Shown here: piece after piece, positions 45,231 to 57,390 of the stretch | How the letters are laid out: each line of letters starts with the position of its first letter | How positions within the stretch are numbered: position 1 is the first letter of the stretch | Source of the DNA: Augochlora pura | Lineage: Eukaryota; Arthropoda; Insecta; Hymenoptera; Halictidae | NCBI RefSeq assembly: GCF_028453695.1 | Contig: NC_135782.1 | Location: 15,494,190-15,558,189, forward strand | Direction of reading: 5' to 3' | Length of the DNA stretch: 64,000 nucleotides | The notes under the pieces: model-generated | Databases searched by the model: none | Told to the model about the DNA's origin: nothing | What the model saw: only the letters and a program-made list of their open reading frames with translations | Position numbers and translations under genes: made by a program

Positions 45231-46020
45231 AAACTCCTTGTTTCAAAGGGGAGGGAAGCCGGTGGACGGGATTCGCCTAGGGGAAAGGTGCTCTCGCCAC
45301 GATTCTTCTAATCATCGTCGTTATTATTCCTGTCGCTGTTACCCTTATTATCATTGTCCAATTGGAGAACGCGGCCCATTTCCGGGGAGACGTAGAGCCA
45401 CCAGGGGATCGTTATTCGCCCGGTGAATGGAGCGGAGGAAGCCGGATACGCCGTTGTAAGGAGGTCGCGGGAAAGTAATGACTCGTCCGTGAGAATAAAC
45501 TCCGCGTAATTTCGCGCGCGTTCCCTCTCCCCCACTCTCTCTCTTCACAAATCCCCGGCCCACTGCCGGGAGTCGTTTGGCTAACGAAAAGTAACGTCCT
45601 CGGATTCTCGCGAATCGACACTCCATTCGCTGTTGCGAAACAGCTTCGCCGGGAATACCGGGGGAGTCTCCTTCGCGCGCGACAAACCCTTTCTCCGCGC
45701 GCGATTTTATCGGAACGTCGAGTCGTCGTTCACGTTTTATACACTCGCAGCTTCGGGACACAGTTTTTCCAATGTCCGGCACCAGGCTCGGCCTTTTTTC
45801 GTCCCGGATCGCCGGTCCGCCCCGGAGAATGGAGACCTTCGACGAAATATAATTCTACCCGTAAATGGAACCAGTAAATTGCGGATTAAACAGCGCTTTT
45901 CGGAGCCCCGTCGCGGTCGGACAGGTTGGCCCAGCTGGCCAAAAGTCAAGTTTCCTGATTTTACCGCGGCGAACTATTCTTTTGGGATTCTTGGCTGAAG
46001 AGATTTAACCTTTTGTGGAC
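45230..46020. other. GC-rich island, overlapping long frames, no recognised gene
   Basis: A minus-strand frame of 143 codons (45351-45782) overlaps a plus-strand frame of 121 codons (45633-45998). Both are rich in Arg, Pro, Ser and Gly without domain motifs. Mutual overlap in CpG-dense DNA argues against both. Confidence 0.4.
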
Positions 46021-46304
46021 GTCTCTCTGTTCTCAGTTATGGAAAGGTATTTATTTATCTATCTTTTGGCTCCTTTATTTTTATAGGAAATTTGAACTTG
46101 TTCAGAATAATATGTAGAACATAATATGTCGTATATATTATTATTAATATATATTTTGTAATATATAAATTTTAGCATTTACCGTTTCAAGTGATAGTAA
46201 TGTGGTCAAGCTTAAGTCAGCTTGTTAAAATATATAAATTTATGATATTATATAATATTATAATAATATAATAAAATATACATTATACCTTATCCTAGTA
46301 AACA

Positions 46305-46400
46305 CGTCTTTGCACTCGAAGCCATTTTAACTGTACTTTAAAAATAACTTTTCTGACATATAGTATTTCCATTTTATATGACATATTTGTTTTTATGTAT
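46305..46400. mobile_element. Partial copy of the 48316 piggyBac-like element
   Basis: GCACTCGAAGCCATTTTAACTG and the following CTGACATATAGTATTTCCAT match 48322-48385 in the same order. The left TTAACCC end is degraded (ACACGTCTTT) and the right end is not identifiable. Confidence 0.65.
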
Positions 46401-47110
46401 ATAAAATTGAATCTTGTAACCCGTGCAACAACAGTTATACTTTTAATAATATTTTCTAATATAAAAATTATTTTGTAACATGCTGTAACAATTTTAGTGA
46501 TTCCTCAGAGTCACCATCTTAACCCTTTGTAAAGGATTAATAAGGAAATTAATTCTCGTATTCCTCGCAGCTGCTAAACAATAGCATTTAAATAAAAATA
46601 AATAATTCCACCGTTTCCGTCACATTAGTCCGGCAACCGATTCCGTGAACGGCGGCAAAACAAAGGGAGGGGGAGGGGGGCGGTGTCTCTTTCCATTAAC
46701 TCGCTTTCAGCTCCATCTCGGAGTCGCTTCGAAAGTGTCGTTAAAAGATACCGTTAAATTTATTGATATTAAAGCCGTGGCCCCGGCGTCGATGAATTAC
46801 GTTGTTTTCCCCTGCTCATTTCCTTTCCCCCACCTCTCCTCCTCGCGCGACCCGTTTCCGGCCCTTTATTCCCTGCGCGCGTTTGCCCGCCGATAACAGA
46901 ATCTTCAATCAGCCGCGGCGCGCCGCGGCGTTTCAATTTACTCGGCTCAAGTTTATCGAACAGCTGACCGTCCAACGTATTACGTTTCTGCCCCGGCTGG
47001 GGCTCGTCTTTCTTATTCCCGTCCGACGACGTTATTAACGTCGAGCGCGCTTGCCGAGACGTTCGTCGACGATCTACGTCAGTCGAACGGGTGATCCGAG
47101 TACGCGCGCG
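46400..47110. other. AT-rich then GC-rich segment
   Basis: 46640-47110 is CpG-dense with a short G-rich tract near 46663-46681. No exon is supported. Confidence 0.4.
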
Positions 47111-47650
47111 AATTTTCAGTGAAACGGCTGGACGAGAGACGATTTTAAAAAATTTTAAAATTTCGTTAAAAATTTTGTGTGTCGATTTTCTATTGTACAG
47201 GGTGTTCCAAAAGTCACTGGTAATAGGGGCATTAATTAATTTTATTTTTATATTATTTTTCCTGGGTTTATGTCAGGTTCTAGGGGTGAATTATGATATT
47301 AAGGCATTTAGGCGTCTGCCAATAGAATAAATAAATAATAAATGTACATAATAACAGTAATAAGTTAAATAAAATAAAATATAAAGTAATGGCAATATTG
47401 GCGAAGAATTATATTAATCCTTACAATAGGGAGACTACAATAAGAACAGTACAATTGAAAACTCGTGAGAAGTAAGGATGAAATTAGCAAGACTTGACAA
47501 TATATAATTTACCAATAACATTAACCAGGGATAAATGTTAGAATTAAGGATGAGATTACTAACACTTGACAATTTATAATCCACTGAAAACTATAACATC
47601 TTCAAGAACAAATCGTCACAATAGAGAACAATCTATGTAATTATTTCTTT
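47110..47650. other. AT-rich spacer with a GGGTGTTCCAAAAGTCA word
   Basis: ACAGGGTGTTCCAAAAGTCA at about 47198-47217 resembles the terminal repeat of Tc1/mariner-type elements seen at 54620 and 55881. No partner end was found. Within 47460-47600 the phrases AAGGATGAAATTAGCAAGAC and AAGGATGAGATTACTAACAC form a two-copy repeat. Confidence 0.4.
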
Positions 47651-47654
47651 TCTA

Positions 47655-48232
47655 TATATTTTATTTATACAGATGTATCTCGCTCGAAACAAGCGGCCGA
47701 TTCCCCGGCGGAATCGCCGAGAAGCGGGAATCCGCTGCCGCGAAAGAAGAAGAAGTGATTCGTCGGATAGACGACGTCGGTTCTGTGTTTCGAGGGTGAA
47801 ATCGATAGCAGGTGGTGGCGGCGTTGGGTCCCTGGGGCAAATCCGCCGCCCCCCAGGCCCCTCAGCCATTTATTTATTTCCATGCGGTTCGTATGCCAAG
47901 CGTTGCTTCCTGCCGCCCCGTGCCGCTCGAACGAGACCCCGACGCGAGAGGGTGGTGGTGTTGGGTGGAAGAGAGTTTCTGGCTGGCTATGGGGGTGGTT
48001 GGTGGCCAGGGGTTGAACCGAGCGATTCACGGCGGGCTCGTAAAATCCGCACGCGCGAGACTCTCGAAATCCGTAATCACAATTCGCGCGGGTCGTCCCT
48101 CCGGGTCGCGATGGAGATTCTCACCCCGGGGGGGGGGGGGGGGGGGTGTCGCCGAATAGGGCCGACCAAAGGGCAAAAAAAGAAGACTCCACCGCGATAG
48201 AAGTTGAAAGGTCCCAACCCGGTCTTCTGTTA
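47655..48232. other. GC-rich island with 19-G tract
   Basis: 19 consecutive G lie at 48128-48146. Frames on both strands overlap throughout. The plus-strand frame of 175 codons crosses the G tract and is unconvincing. Confidence 0.45.
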
Positions 48233-48752
48233 TTAACCCATTATGCTGTAATAACAAGTCAGACTATTGATACAAATTTCATGCAAGATCTACTAAAGAT
48301 GAATATTATTATTAACCCTTTTCACTCGAAGCCATTTTAACTGCAATTCTAAAATAACCTTCCTGACACACAGTATTTCCATTTCATATAACAAAATGTA
48401 TTTTATGCAGAATGAAATAATAAATAATAAATTAAATATTATAGTAAAAAGTATCTTATGTAAAGTATGAAATAAAAGTATATATATAGTGATATATAGT
48501 ATATATGAACGTATATATCTGCTCTTCGTATATGAATGATCATTCTTCGAGGGCGTATGTACACGTCCCGAAAGGGTTAATTTATGGTGAATCGAAATCA
48601 AATTTATTTCTTCCCTCATCAAAGTCTATAAAGAAAACTTATATAAAGACAATAAAAGGAACACGAATGGTCTGGTCTTATTAAGGACAGTACGAGCGAC
48701 AAATAAGCACTAATTAACCTAACGCGGTAGGAATCATAGCGCGAGGGGTTAA
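48233..48752. mobile_element. Possible composite: older TTAA element with a nested copy
   Basis: TTAACCCATTATGCTGTAAT at 48233 resembles the end at 8456. The opposite-facing end GCGCGAGGGGTTAA finishes near 48752 and reads TTAACCCCTCGCGCTATG on the minus strand, also like 8456. If they are partners, the intact element at 48316-48576 was inserted inside an older one. The pairing is inferred from end similarity only. Confidence 0.35.
48316..48576. mobile_element. piggyBac-like miniature element, 261 bp
   Basis: TTAA flanks at 48312-48315 and 48577-48580. The left end is CCCTTTTCACTCGAAGCC and the right end, read inward, is CCCTTTCGGGACGTG. The interior is AT-rich. A related partial copy lies at 46305-46400. 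No open frame of transposase type. Confidence 0.75.
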
Positions 48753-49090
48753 ACGATAAGGCCGCGGGATTGCGCGCGTAAATATCGAGCCGCGTCGCGT
48801 GCCGCACAGCTCGCGACTGACGCTATGAGCCCCCGTCTTCGAGGGGGGTGAAATAGCGTCGCGTGCTCGCGGATTGTTTGCCGGGGATTTATAGATCGGG
48901 ACCGAGGGATGTGGACACCGAAATTCCCTCGTCGCCCGGGTTTTTTGCACTCCACCCGCCGGCGGCTTTATTGTTGGGACGTTCGGGGGTTGTTGCTGGT
49001 CTCGTGAAGCGGATTCGTTGCTGCAAATGCTTTTGTTTCTGTAATGGGGATGGTGGATGCCGTAGTAGACGAGTGTAAGTTACGGAGGGT
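48753..49090. other. GC-rich island, no recognised gene
   Basis: CpG-dense, overlapping short frames, nothing recognised. Confidence 0.4.
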
Positions 49091-49760
49091 ATGTACAATA
49101 GTTTCTTATGGTTGTTGGGGGGATGATGTAGGGGTAGGAAATTTCTGATTTTTTTCTGGATTTATTCAGAGTCTGTATTATCATCTCTGGTTCCTTTTTT
49201 ATATTTTATTTTGAAAAAGTTCTATCGAAGACAGTCGATTTCCTAGGCTCTATGTATTGAAGGGAGCTAACTCCTTAGTCTCTATGGAAGATCACCTTCT
49301 TTACATCCATTGCTAGATCAGCATTTAGATCCTCCTCTTCCCTAATTCCAACCTTACCCCCCCCCCTTTCATCATACAGCCTAGTCTCCTTAAACCCACC
49401 CTTAAATTTGTTCATAGATCCCTCCCCACACACTCCCCAGACTTTTCTCAACATCCTCCTCCAGTTTTCCCCCAGATCCTTCAACACATCCTTCTATATC
49501 TTCTAATAGATCCTTCTCGAGACTCTCTAGACAATTCCGTTGTATCTTCCTTGTGCTTTCCCCTAGATCCTTCTCCCCTAAATCTGTGTTCAGATCTCCC
49601 CCTATGAGGTATTACCGAACACCTCAGCTCACCCTCCATAACCAGGAAGAAAGAAGAGTTCCCGGTTCCAGCTAAAACAGAACGTCAGCGAATAATTCGT
49701 TTTCAGATAACTGAAAAATAAATTTGATTTCAATTTACTATAAATTAATAATATGAATTT
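49090..49760. other. Spacer with CTTCTAGATCC-like short repeats
   Basis: TAGATCCTTCT and CAGATCCTTCAACACATCC words recur between 49310 and 49600, forming a weak short-period repeat. A run of 9 C lies near 49358. Confidence 0.45.
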
Positions 49761-49764
49761 ATTT

Positions 49765-49815
49765 ACATGAAATTTGTATCACGAGTCTGACTCTTTATAG
49801 TGCAAGGGGTTGATA
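49765..49815 (-). mobile_element. piggyBac-like element end, degenerate TTAA
   Basis: Read on the minus strand: TCAACCCCTTGCACTATAAA, then GAGTCAGACTCGTGATACAA. It matches the left end of the 41688 element (CCCCTTGCAGTAC then GACTCGTGAT) and the interior of 48233-48280 (AGTCAGACTATTGATACAAA). The TTAA has decayed to TCAA. Confidence 0.6.
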
Positions 49816-50560
49816 ATAAAATTTAATAATATATGGGCGAAACAGGCAATATCTAATCTGGACGCCTACAGTGGGCAGAGGGTTAAGCAGCACCGTGACC
49901 GCTTAAACACGTCGTCGCTCGCTTTATTATTCGAGGAGGACCCTGCGTGGGTGGAAGGGGCCTCCACGTGCTGGCAGGATAATTTTTTTTTCATTTCACA
50001 TCGAGAATGATGGGTTTGAAGAGGAGAAGGAGAAGGGGTTGAGACATCTGTTCTATCGGGCGGAGAAGCGGCGCGCGGCCGAGCGTCCCGTTCAAAGGTG
50101 GAGGGGGGGGGGGGGGGAAGAGTGGCCGCGGTACCGTCGATGTCGTAACTCGCCCTCCGGTCCGTCGCGCGACGGAATCCTCAAAGACGAATCCAACTCG
50201 ATTATTTTCTCTTCGGAGTGGCGGGGGTCTATTCCCGGCTTGTGTTCCCGCCGTTGACGCGAAAACGATTACCGCAATTAGATGAACCAACAGCCGGGAC
50301 CGTAGCGGCAACAACAGTCTTTATTTACGAAGGTCTTACTTAAAGACGCGGCGCGGAGAGAACCCGGTATCCGGCCGCCCCCGGGGGCCACAACCGTCGC
50401 CTCTTCAACAATATTTTTCCTCCTTTTCCCGCCGGAACGAAATCTAATTAACCCCTCATTACCGCTTTACCGGTCCACGATGCCCAGGCGCTATTTATGT
50501 ATTTGTCAACCGCGGCTTATCTTCGAGACAAATCCGGACGCCTCTTACGCTGCCCCACTT
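49816..50560. other. GC-rich island with poly-G
   Basis: 15 G at 50103-50117. No supported exon. Confidence 0.4.
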
Positions 50561-50853
50561 TCATTTAATTCGTAAAAAGCACTGGCACTCCCCCCTGAGG
50601 ACCCACTTCGCCGAATGGCGAGCAAACAGTCTGTTGACGCGAAGACTGGAACGGTGATTCTAGCTGTTTTCACTGTGTTTTTAAGTATGTAGGTTATGTC
50701 TTGGTTAGATTCGAGGTAGAACCTTGATAAACCTGGGTTTGGAGAAATCCAAAGAACGAGGTACTTGACAAGACCATTGGACATAGATTAGTTTATGTAC
50801 TCTGTATACAGGTTATTAAACAAAAAGTTTAATAATTTTTAAATTAGACAAAA

Positions 50854-51072
50854 GGATACCCGAGGTGATTTCAAACAACTTTTCCCTTTACATAAATCTT
50901 CTACGTGTCGTTACCGAGTTATTAACGAAAAGCTCATAGCGCCACGCCCCATCGTACTCGATCCACCCACCGTCTACGATTGATCAACGTTTTTAGTTAA
51001 TAACTCGTAAACGAAGCCTCGTAGAAGGATTTCGGTAAAGGAAAATGTTGCTTCAGACTAGCTGAGGAACGC
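50854..51072. mobile_element. Palindromic miniature element, family P, copy 2
   Basis: The left arm contains CAACTTTTCCCTTTACA then ACCGAGTTATTAACGAAAA. The right arm contains GTTAATAACTCGTAAACGAAGCCTCGTAGA and GGTAAAGGAAAATGTTGCTTC, which pair with the left. It ends near GCTGAGG, matching the CCCGAGG at its start. Confidence 0.8.
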
Positions 51073-51074
51073 TT

Positions 51075-51735
51075 CTAGTCACTTTTCAGATTCCTCTCTA
51101 AGTTTTTTATCTAAGTGCTCTCTAAGATTGCTCCCCAGATATCCAGTAACTTTTATGACACTCTATAGACGCGTTTAATCAGTCTACCAAATAAAAGGAC
51201 GGCCACTTTCGCGACGAGGCTGCACGTCGAAGCGAATCATTTCGAAAGCTAGAAGCACCGTCGAAAAATTGATTAGGCCGGAAATGAAACGCGTTCGAAG
51301 AACGAGAAATCGACGAGACGACTGTCGATTGCCGTGCATCGGCAACGCCATAACCGTCAAGGTCGTTCTCGTTCCGCGGTGAATTAGAAAGGAACGAGCG
51401 TGGCTCGCGCTACTCGATTGATTTATTCATCGACTGTCCAGTCTCGAGCGTCCCGCGTCTACGGGAATTCGACACGCGACCCGATCCAAATACTACGACT
51501 TTTTTCTCCACGGCAGCCTAGAAGTGGAGGCCTCCAATTGCCTCGGCACTCGTTGACAAGCCTGGCTGCCACGCGATGGATTTATACGGGACGAGACATT
51601 TAGCGGCACGATATTCGTGTTTCTATCGCTCAAGTGTCTGTAAAGGCTCGTGGAAGTCTGGAAATAATACCGCATGGCGGAGCCACTATAGCAATTGCTG
51701 TAGCGAGTTATGAGGTTGAGATGGGAGAATGTAAT
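51075..51735. other. GC-rich segment, no recognised gene
   Basis: 51180-51620 is moderately GC-rich with GAACGAG words. No exon with a recognisable family. Confidence 0.4.
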
Positions 51736-52190
51736 TTAGATGATTTTTGGATCACAAGATCCGTGGTTGTTTCTTTATTTATTTGGCAATATTTTTATTG
51801 CAATTATGTGTGCTGGATCACCACGTGGGTAGCTTTTGTGACCACGAAGTATAGTACTGTAGTGAGATCTTCTCGAGCAGAAGACAAAGAAGCAATAAGA
51901 CTAGGTCCTACCAACTTACGCGCTTGAAACTAACTATACTAAGACTAGAGAGACGTATAGGGAATTTTTCTTCGCACGTGGCATGGCGTCACACTATTGT
52001 AGCGATCCACGTGGTCAAGTTGGGACAGCCAAATTTAAATAATTTTTGATTCACTCGACTCGTCATTGCTTTTATTTATTTGGCAATATTTTATACACAT
52101 GTTGGATCGATTACTAGTGTGCTTAAATGCTAACTATATCAAAACTAGAGAGACATAACCTTGACATGGTGCCACACTGCCAGACCCAGT
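51735..52190. repeat. Two-copy direct repeat, period about 290 bp
   Basis: TTTATTTATTTGGCAATATTTT is present near 51774 and 52071, and AACTATACTAAGACTAGAGAGAC near 51931 matches AACTATATCAAAACTAGAGAGAC near 52131. The copies are diverged. Confidence 0.7.
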
Positions 52191-52664
52191 CAACAGACTC
52201 TCTGTTTCGGTGTTTTAACCTTACACAGCCCATCAAACGGGCCACTTATTCCAGGTCCAAGCACCATAAAAACAATTTTATTTGTTTCTTTCTACACACG
52301 GCTGGTGCACATTCGAGCAGCCGTGGTTCGTACCAAGGGTAAGTGAGGTTAAGTGTGCCGGCGTATACAGCAAACCTGCGCCATCTAGGTCACCTGTATA
52401 CCGAAATTTGCCTTGTACTTTGCAAAGCGTTCCTTTTATCTCTTCTTCTCACATTTTTTGGACAAAGAAAGTCAATACTTGGAACATTTATAAATTTATA
52501 ACTCTCGAAGACTATTTTTAAAACGAATGCAGTTCTTTGAGTATATTCTAGGTTAAGTTCACGTTGGATGTATGGTATTTTTCTTGACCATGAACTAAAA
52601 GAAATTGTAGAAAAGGAAAACATCTTTTAGATCATCGAACAACGTTTTAAAATATCCCAAATAT

Positions 52665-52785
52665 ATGCTTTAATATATATTATATAATATATATTAAATA
52701 TAAAAATATAATGCAATATATATTATATAATATATATTAAATATAAAAATATAATGCAATATATATTATAATATATATTATATTG
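52665..52785. repeat. AT tandem repeat, about 43-44 bp unit, 2.5 copies
   Basis: AATATATATTATATAATATA followed by TATTAAATATAAAAATATAATGC repeats twice almost perfectly, then a partial third copy follows. The unit contains the palindrome ATATATTATATAATATAT. Confidence 0.88.
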
Positions 52786-52979
52786 CCATAAATCAGCGGT
52801 TATAGGGATACATATGTAGCATACATTAATAAATATAAATGCCTAAATACAAATAAATATAAATACATAAAAACATAAATATCCATCAATCATCGATTTT
52901 AAGAATATTTAAAATATATAATATTTAGCCTAGAATTGCTATTATTTATATTAAAAATAATTATGCAAATCGATCGCAG

Positions 52980-53800
52980 CGACACCTGCATCGCGCTGCC
53001 AATTTAATAAATCAACGAACCTTCTTTTATCTACCAGCGCCGCGAAGTCGTCAACACGTCCCCGCAACTGCAACTTCCCCTCCCCTCATATAATTTTGCA
53101 TAGACGCTTTCGTCGCGGGGCTCGATTGAGTTTCTCCGGCTTCGAAAGAAAATGAGTTTCGCACTCGATTTTGGGGGAACGCGGCCGCGACCGCCGCTTT
53201 TCCCACGGATCGAACCGCCGCGCGTAGTCAGGTGTGTGTTGGTTGGTGCTGTTCCCCCCTCCCCCGCCGCGCTGGCGAACTTCTACCGAGAGAAAGGAAC
53301 GAGGCACGAGGGACGGTCCCCGGGTTTCGATTATCGTCGATAACTCGGCCTGGATGTATCCCTTCCGTGCTATACCAGTAGTTTCCGGAAATTCGCTTCG
53401 CCCCCGGGATTATCCCGTCCCGGGAATTCCCATCTCGACGCCATGGTTATGCTCCCTTCCAGCTACCCCCGGCCAACCCCCCCTCTCTCTCTCTCTCCGC
53501 CAGCCAGCCCGTTCAACCCTTAGCCGCTACTGCGAACCCCTTTTGTCTTCGTGTCTCGCTACGATTTGTCCCGAATTACTTCGTCGGGAATATTACGTCG
53601 TCTCCTCGTCCTTTTTCGCAGCGCGCGATATCACGGCGCCCCCTCCCCCCTCCGCGGGCTTACGCGCGACCTAACCTCGCTTTTTGACGAGCCGCGCGTC
53701 GATGCGCACAGCGAATTACACGCCGATTTGTCACGGATTTTTTTGGTTGATTCCATCATTTTTCTCCGAATTCTGTCGTCAATTTTTCTGATTTAATTAT
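52980..53800. other. GC-rich island immediately upstream of exon A
   Basis: CpG-dense sequence ending about 50 bases before the exon. It could be intronic or contain an upstream exon that I cannot identify. The frames at 53234-53674 and elsewhere are Pro/Ser/Arg-rich and unsupported. Confidence 0.4.
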
Positions 53801-53854
53801 ACAGGGAATTGTTGACAGTTTGAAGTAATAGTTTGTTCATTGACTCTGTTACAG

Positions 53855-53993
53855 AATGCACGTTTCCACCGAGATGGGAGGGCACCTGGTTTCAAAGCGG
53901 CGTCACTCATCCGATCATGATATCGAGGAACGAGCTGTCCGGCAAGGGCAGGTGCCTGCACAACGAAGGCGACAAGTTTCTCTTGGTGAACGA
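53855..53993 (+). CDS. Exon A of a DUF7044-like cysteine-rich protein gene
   Basis: The exon is bounded by TGACTCTGTTACAG and a GTGAGT donor. It is 139 bases: two bases of a split codon, 45 codons, then two bases of the next. The translation starts CTFPPRWEGTWFQSGVTHPI and continues MISRNELSGKGRCLHNEGDK then FLLVN. The pattern Cys-Phe-Pro, Trp-x-Gly-x-Trp-Phe-Gln-Ser-Gly, then Lys-Gly-x-Cys and a final Phe-Leu-Leu-Val resembles the first domain of uncharacterised arthropod proteins that carry DUF7042 to DUF7045. That assignment is from memory. These proteins are thought to be secreted or membrane-anchored. An upstream exon with a signal peptide must exist but was not found. Exon B joins in phase. 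Confidence 0.85.
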
Positions 53994-54616
53994 GTGAGTC
54001 TAACATTATTATTTATTTAATATCATATAATATAACAATCATAATAACAGAAGAAAATTCGATAAAGAGACGAAATTAAATTGTTAATTTAACATTTCAC
54101 ACAGTTAATATAACTGTGTTACCCTTATAATTATAATAGGAATGAGATTTAATTTTTCCACTTTTGAAAATATTAAGGTCGAAGAGAAATCTGATCTTGA
54201 ATTAGGGCAATATCATTTGTCAAACTAGTTCTCGTTATAGACTGATTTATTTAGAAGGAGGAATTTTAGTCTCATACATTTGGATTCTGGAAATATCTTC
54301 CGCCTGGCTTGACTTTAATTTAATTGCGAGAGTATTTATAACTTTTTTTCTTTTAATTATATCGAGATCTGTCGAATGGCTACATTTTATTCCTTTTTAA
54401 TTCCTGTCACTGATAAAGAAGTATTGAAAATGATTTATAAGAATAGTATTTTTGAATATCTCGCCTGCCACATTTTGAATATAAACAGTGTTACCAACTG
54501 TCATAGTTGCTTTGAGGTTAGTTCCAAAATGGGTTTCCAAAACCACAGCTTCTTGCAACTTAATGTATTTAAACTCTAGCTATGTGAAGATTTAAAATCT
54601 CAAAAATTGTAACCTG

Positions 54617-54780
54617 TATACGGGGTGTCCCAAAAATGACTAAACAATAGATAAACAAATGGTTCATTCAAACTAACTGATTCGTTCACAAAAATACTAA
54701 GGCCATTTGAAATAACCACGCCTCGTAGAAAATTTTTGCAAAGGAAAAAGTTGCTTCAAATTACCTCAGGAACCCTTTCC
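54617..54780. mobile_element. Family P element, copy 3 (fragment)
   Basis: TATACGGGGTGTCCCAAAAA near 54617 is a Tc1/mariner-type terminal repeat. ACGCCTCGTAGAAAATTTTTG and GGAAAAAGTTGCTTC at 54717-54757 match the right arm of the other copies. The left arm is mostly lost. Confidence 0.7.
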
Positions 54781-55879
54781 CCAATTTCAAATAATTTTTG
54801 CTATATAAATTCCAATATTACTATAATATATAAAAAAACTACCAAAAATTATCAAAATCTTTTCCTCTAATCTTTCAACAAGCCATCGTAACACAAACAT
54901 CCTAGTTCACCTTAGAACCGGCATATTTCCAAAGTTGATCCCTCGGAAGCTCACCTGGTTCTCGAAGACACGGGGGTTAATCGTCCCGTGGCTTCGGTGG
55001 TCCAGATAGGGTATGGTTTCCGGAACGGTAGAAAAATCCCATGGCCGCGAGAAAACATCGGCGACACGGTGGAACTCGTGGCAATACGTTCGCGGGATCG
55101 GATATAGAGTTCTGCCCTGGGGCTGCGAGGGATTAAAAGCGAGGGTTTGTTGCGTGGAGGTGGTTGCCTCAAGAGAAGAGAAGAGAAGGGAGGGGGGAGG
55201 CAGAATCGGGTCGGAGGGCGTCGTTTCGCCGCGTAATGCTCGTGTCACACGAGCTGCCCGAACTTTTCGTGGAGATTCCTATCGGGTTCTCGACTGCAAA
55301 GTGTCCGATCGATACGCCGACGAGCGAGATAAAATGGAGGAAAGAAAGGAGGCGGAGAAAAAAAGAGTGGAAGAGAGGGACCGGTAGAGAGAGAAAAAGA
55401 GAGCGGAGAAAAGGACAAGCGGAAAGACCGCCGGAAGTGACGAGGGGGGGGGGGGGGGTAAGGCGACGCGCGACACAGCCCACGGGGCCTTCGGAATTCG
55501 AGCGGCGAATCCCGCCCGTGAATATTATCTTTGAATTTGAATATCGAGCCCGATCGGATCAGCCGCAAAGGAAAACCGATGGGGAGACCCCTGACGCCGG
55601 CGAGTCTGAGCATCCCCGGTGCTCGTTCCGCTGCACACGATTAACGCGCTCCTCTCAGCCACCTCCTATAAAAGCGCCGCGGAATCGAAGCTGTTTGCTC
55701 GCCGAGCGGAAATCGAGCGCGTTCCATCGATTCCCGCGAGTTTTTATATCGGTGCTCTAGTCACGATCCATATTTTACCCTTTTAGCAAAACTTACATTG
55801 TTAGAACGAAGAATAGTTCGAAACTAGAATAATTAGTTCAATACGCTTGGAAGTCAAATGTTGAACTAGTAAAAAAATA

Positions 55880-56174
55880 TAAGGTGTCCGAATAATGTTT
55901 GAGAATTGTAGTATGATAGCTGAGACCATTCCAAGCAACTTTTTCCTTTACAGAAATTCTCTACGACGCGTCGTTTACGAGTTATTAAAGGAAAACGTTG
56001 ACCAATTATATGTGGAGGGCGGAGCGAGTAAGAGAGGGGCGTGGCGTCGACGGTTTTTCTTTAATAACTCGGTAACGAGGCCTCGTGGAAAATTTCTGTA
56101 AAGGGAAAAGTTGCTTGGAATTACGTCAGGAACCCCTTAGTACCTGATTGCGAGTTATTTTTGGGATACACTGT
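55880..56174. mobile_element. Family P element, copy 4, with both terminal repeats
   Basis: The left end AAGGTGTCCGAATAATG pairs imperfectly with the right end ATTTTTGGGATACACTG, and both sides abut TA. The arms contain AGCAACTTTTTCCTTTACAG and its complementary CTGTAAAGGGAAAAGTTGCT, plus GAGTTATTAAAGGAAAACG and TTAATAACTCGGTAACGAGG. TA flanks suggest the Tc1/mariner superfamily as the parent. There is no coding capacity. Confidence 0.8.
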
Positions 56175-57390
56175 ATATTTTCATGAGTTATGTATAGTCT
56201 TGTTCAGGACTGCACTCTTCTCCAAGTATCGTCAACATTTTTATAGTACTTTCTATCACCATCGTCCTCTGTCGCGTTTTAAAAATTTTCCTACAACTTT
56301 CTAGAGTATTTAAAATTATTGTAAAATTATTATATAATATTTATAAAACATATAATTGTTATAAAAAATCGAATGTACAAGATTCAACATTTTTGCTATT
56401 CTAAAGGTTCCAAAACTCGTATACTCTAATAAAGGCAAAACTAGAGTCATTAATTAATTTTAATTTTAAACTACCATTATTATTAATTAAAAATTATAAT
56501 TTCTCTATGTTCAACGTCGATATTGCGTACGTTTTTCCGGGGAAAGTAAAGGGCGGTTTCGCGAAGCGAGAAGCGAAACGAGGAAAAGTAATGATGATCG
56601 CATGTAAATGGTACGTTGCTGGTATACACAGCATTTGTTTCGCGTAGTTCGATGGCTGTGCGAGCCACGCGCTCGGTTGGTCTACGTCGCCTGGTGGAAC
56701 GGGAGAAGCCTTCCGTCAGAGGGAGCAGTTGATTCGAGAGGACTAATGACGCGGCGAACTTTCTTTCCGCCTTCCGCCTTAAATTGACTAACGTAATGGA
56801 ACAAGTTTCGCCGTGGCGGTAACTTTCAGTCCCGAAGTTCAAACCGTGCGCGCCGCGGATACACGATAAATCGTCTGGATTCCGGGCCAAGCGATTTACC
56901 ACTCCCCTTCCAACCCCTCTACCCGCGGCCATTATCCAAATTTTTCACGAACCGATCGCCGAAAAATCTCACGAAATTTATTTTACTCCTCGATAATGCT
57001 TTCAATTGTTCTAATAGAAAAGAAATTTTTGACAGTGTACGACAAGAAAGATTAATTTTTATAATTTACTAAACAATACTAAGTGTCTATAGTCTTAATT
57101 TGTGTTGTAGGCATCAATAGTTTATATAAGTAGACAAATATTTATTTCTAGATTGAAAATAATTAGACATTTATTACTTGAAGTATTTAAATTATTTTAA
57201 AGTACAAAGTAGGGAGTCAAAAATTATTATGCATAAACTATTTTATTATCGACGAGGATCAACAGGACGAAATCGTTTTGACAGGTTGTTGCTAAAAGTG
57301 AAATTAGATTAAAAAGGTACAATATACTATAAAGGATGATTCTAATAAAAATTATTTTATGTAATTATTTTATAATCTTGTAAATATAGA

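Noticed and set aside
45351..45998. Two opposed frames of 143 and 121 codons
   Set aside because: They overlap each other in CpG-dense DNA with no splice context or domain.
50449..50470. TTAACCCCTCATTACCG as another piggyBac-like end
   Set aside because: Only the first eight bases match and nothing further aligns with the known ends, so chance is likely.
55164..55760. 198-codon plus-strand frame
   Set aside because: It lies within the intron of the DUF7044-like gene, crosses a 15-G run, is rich in Arg, Glu and Gly, and shows no family motif.
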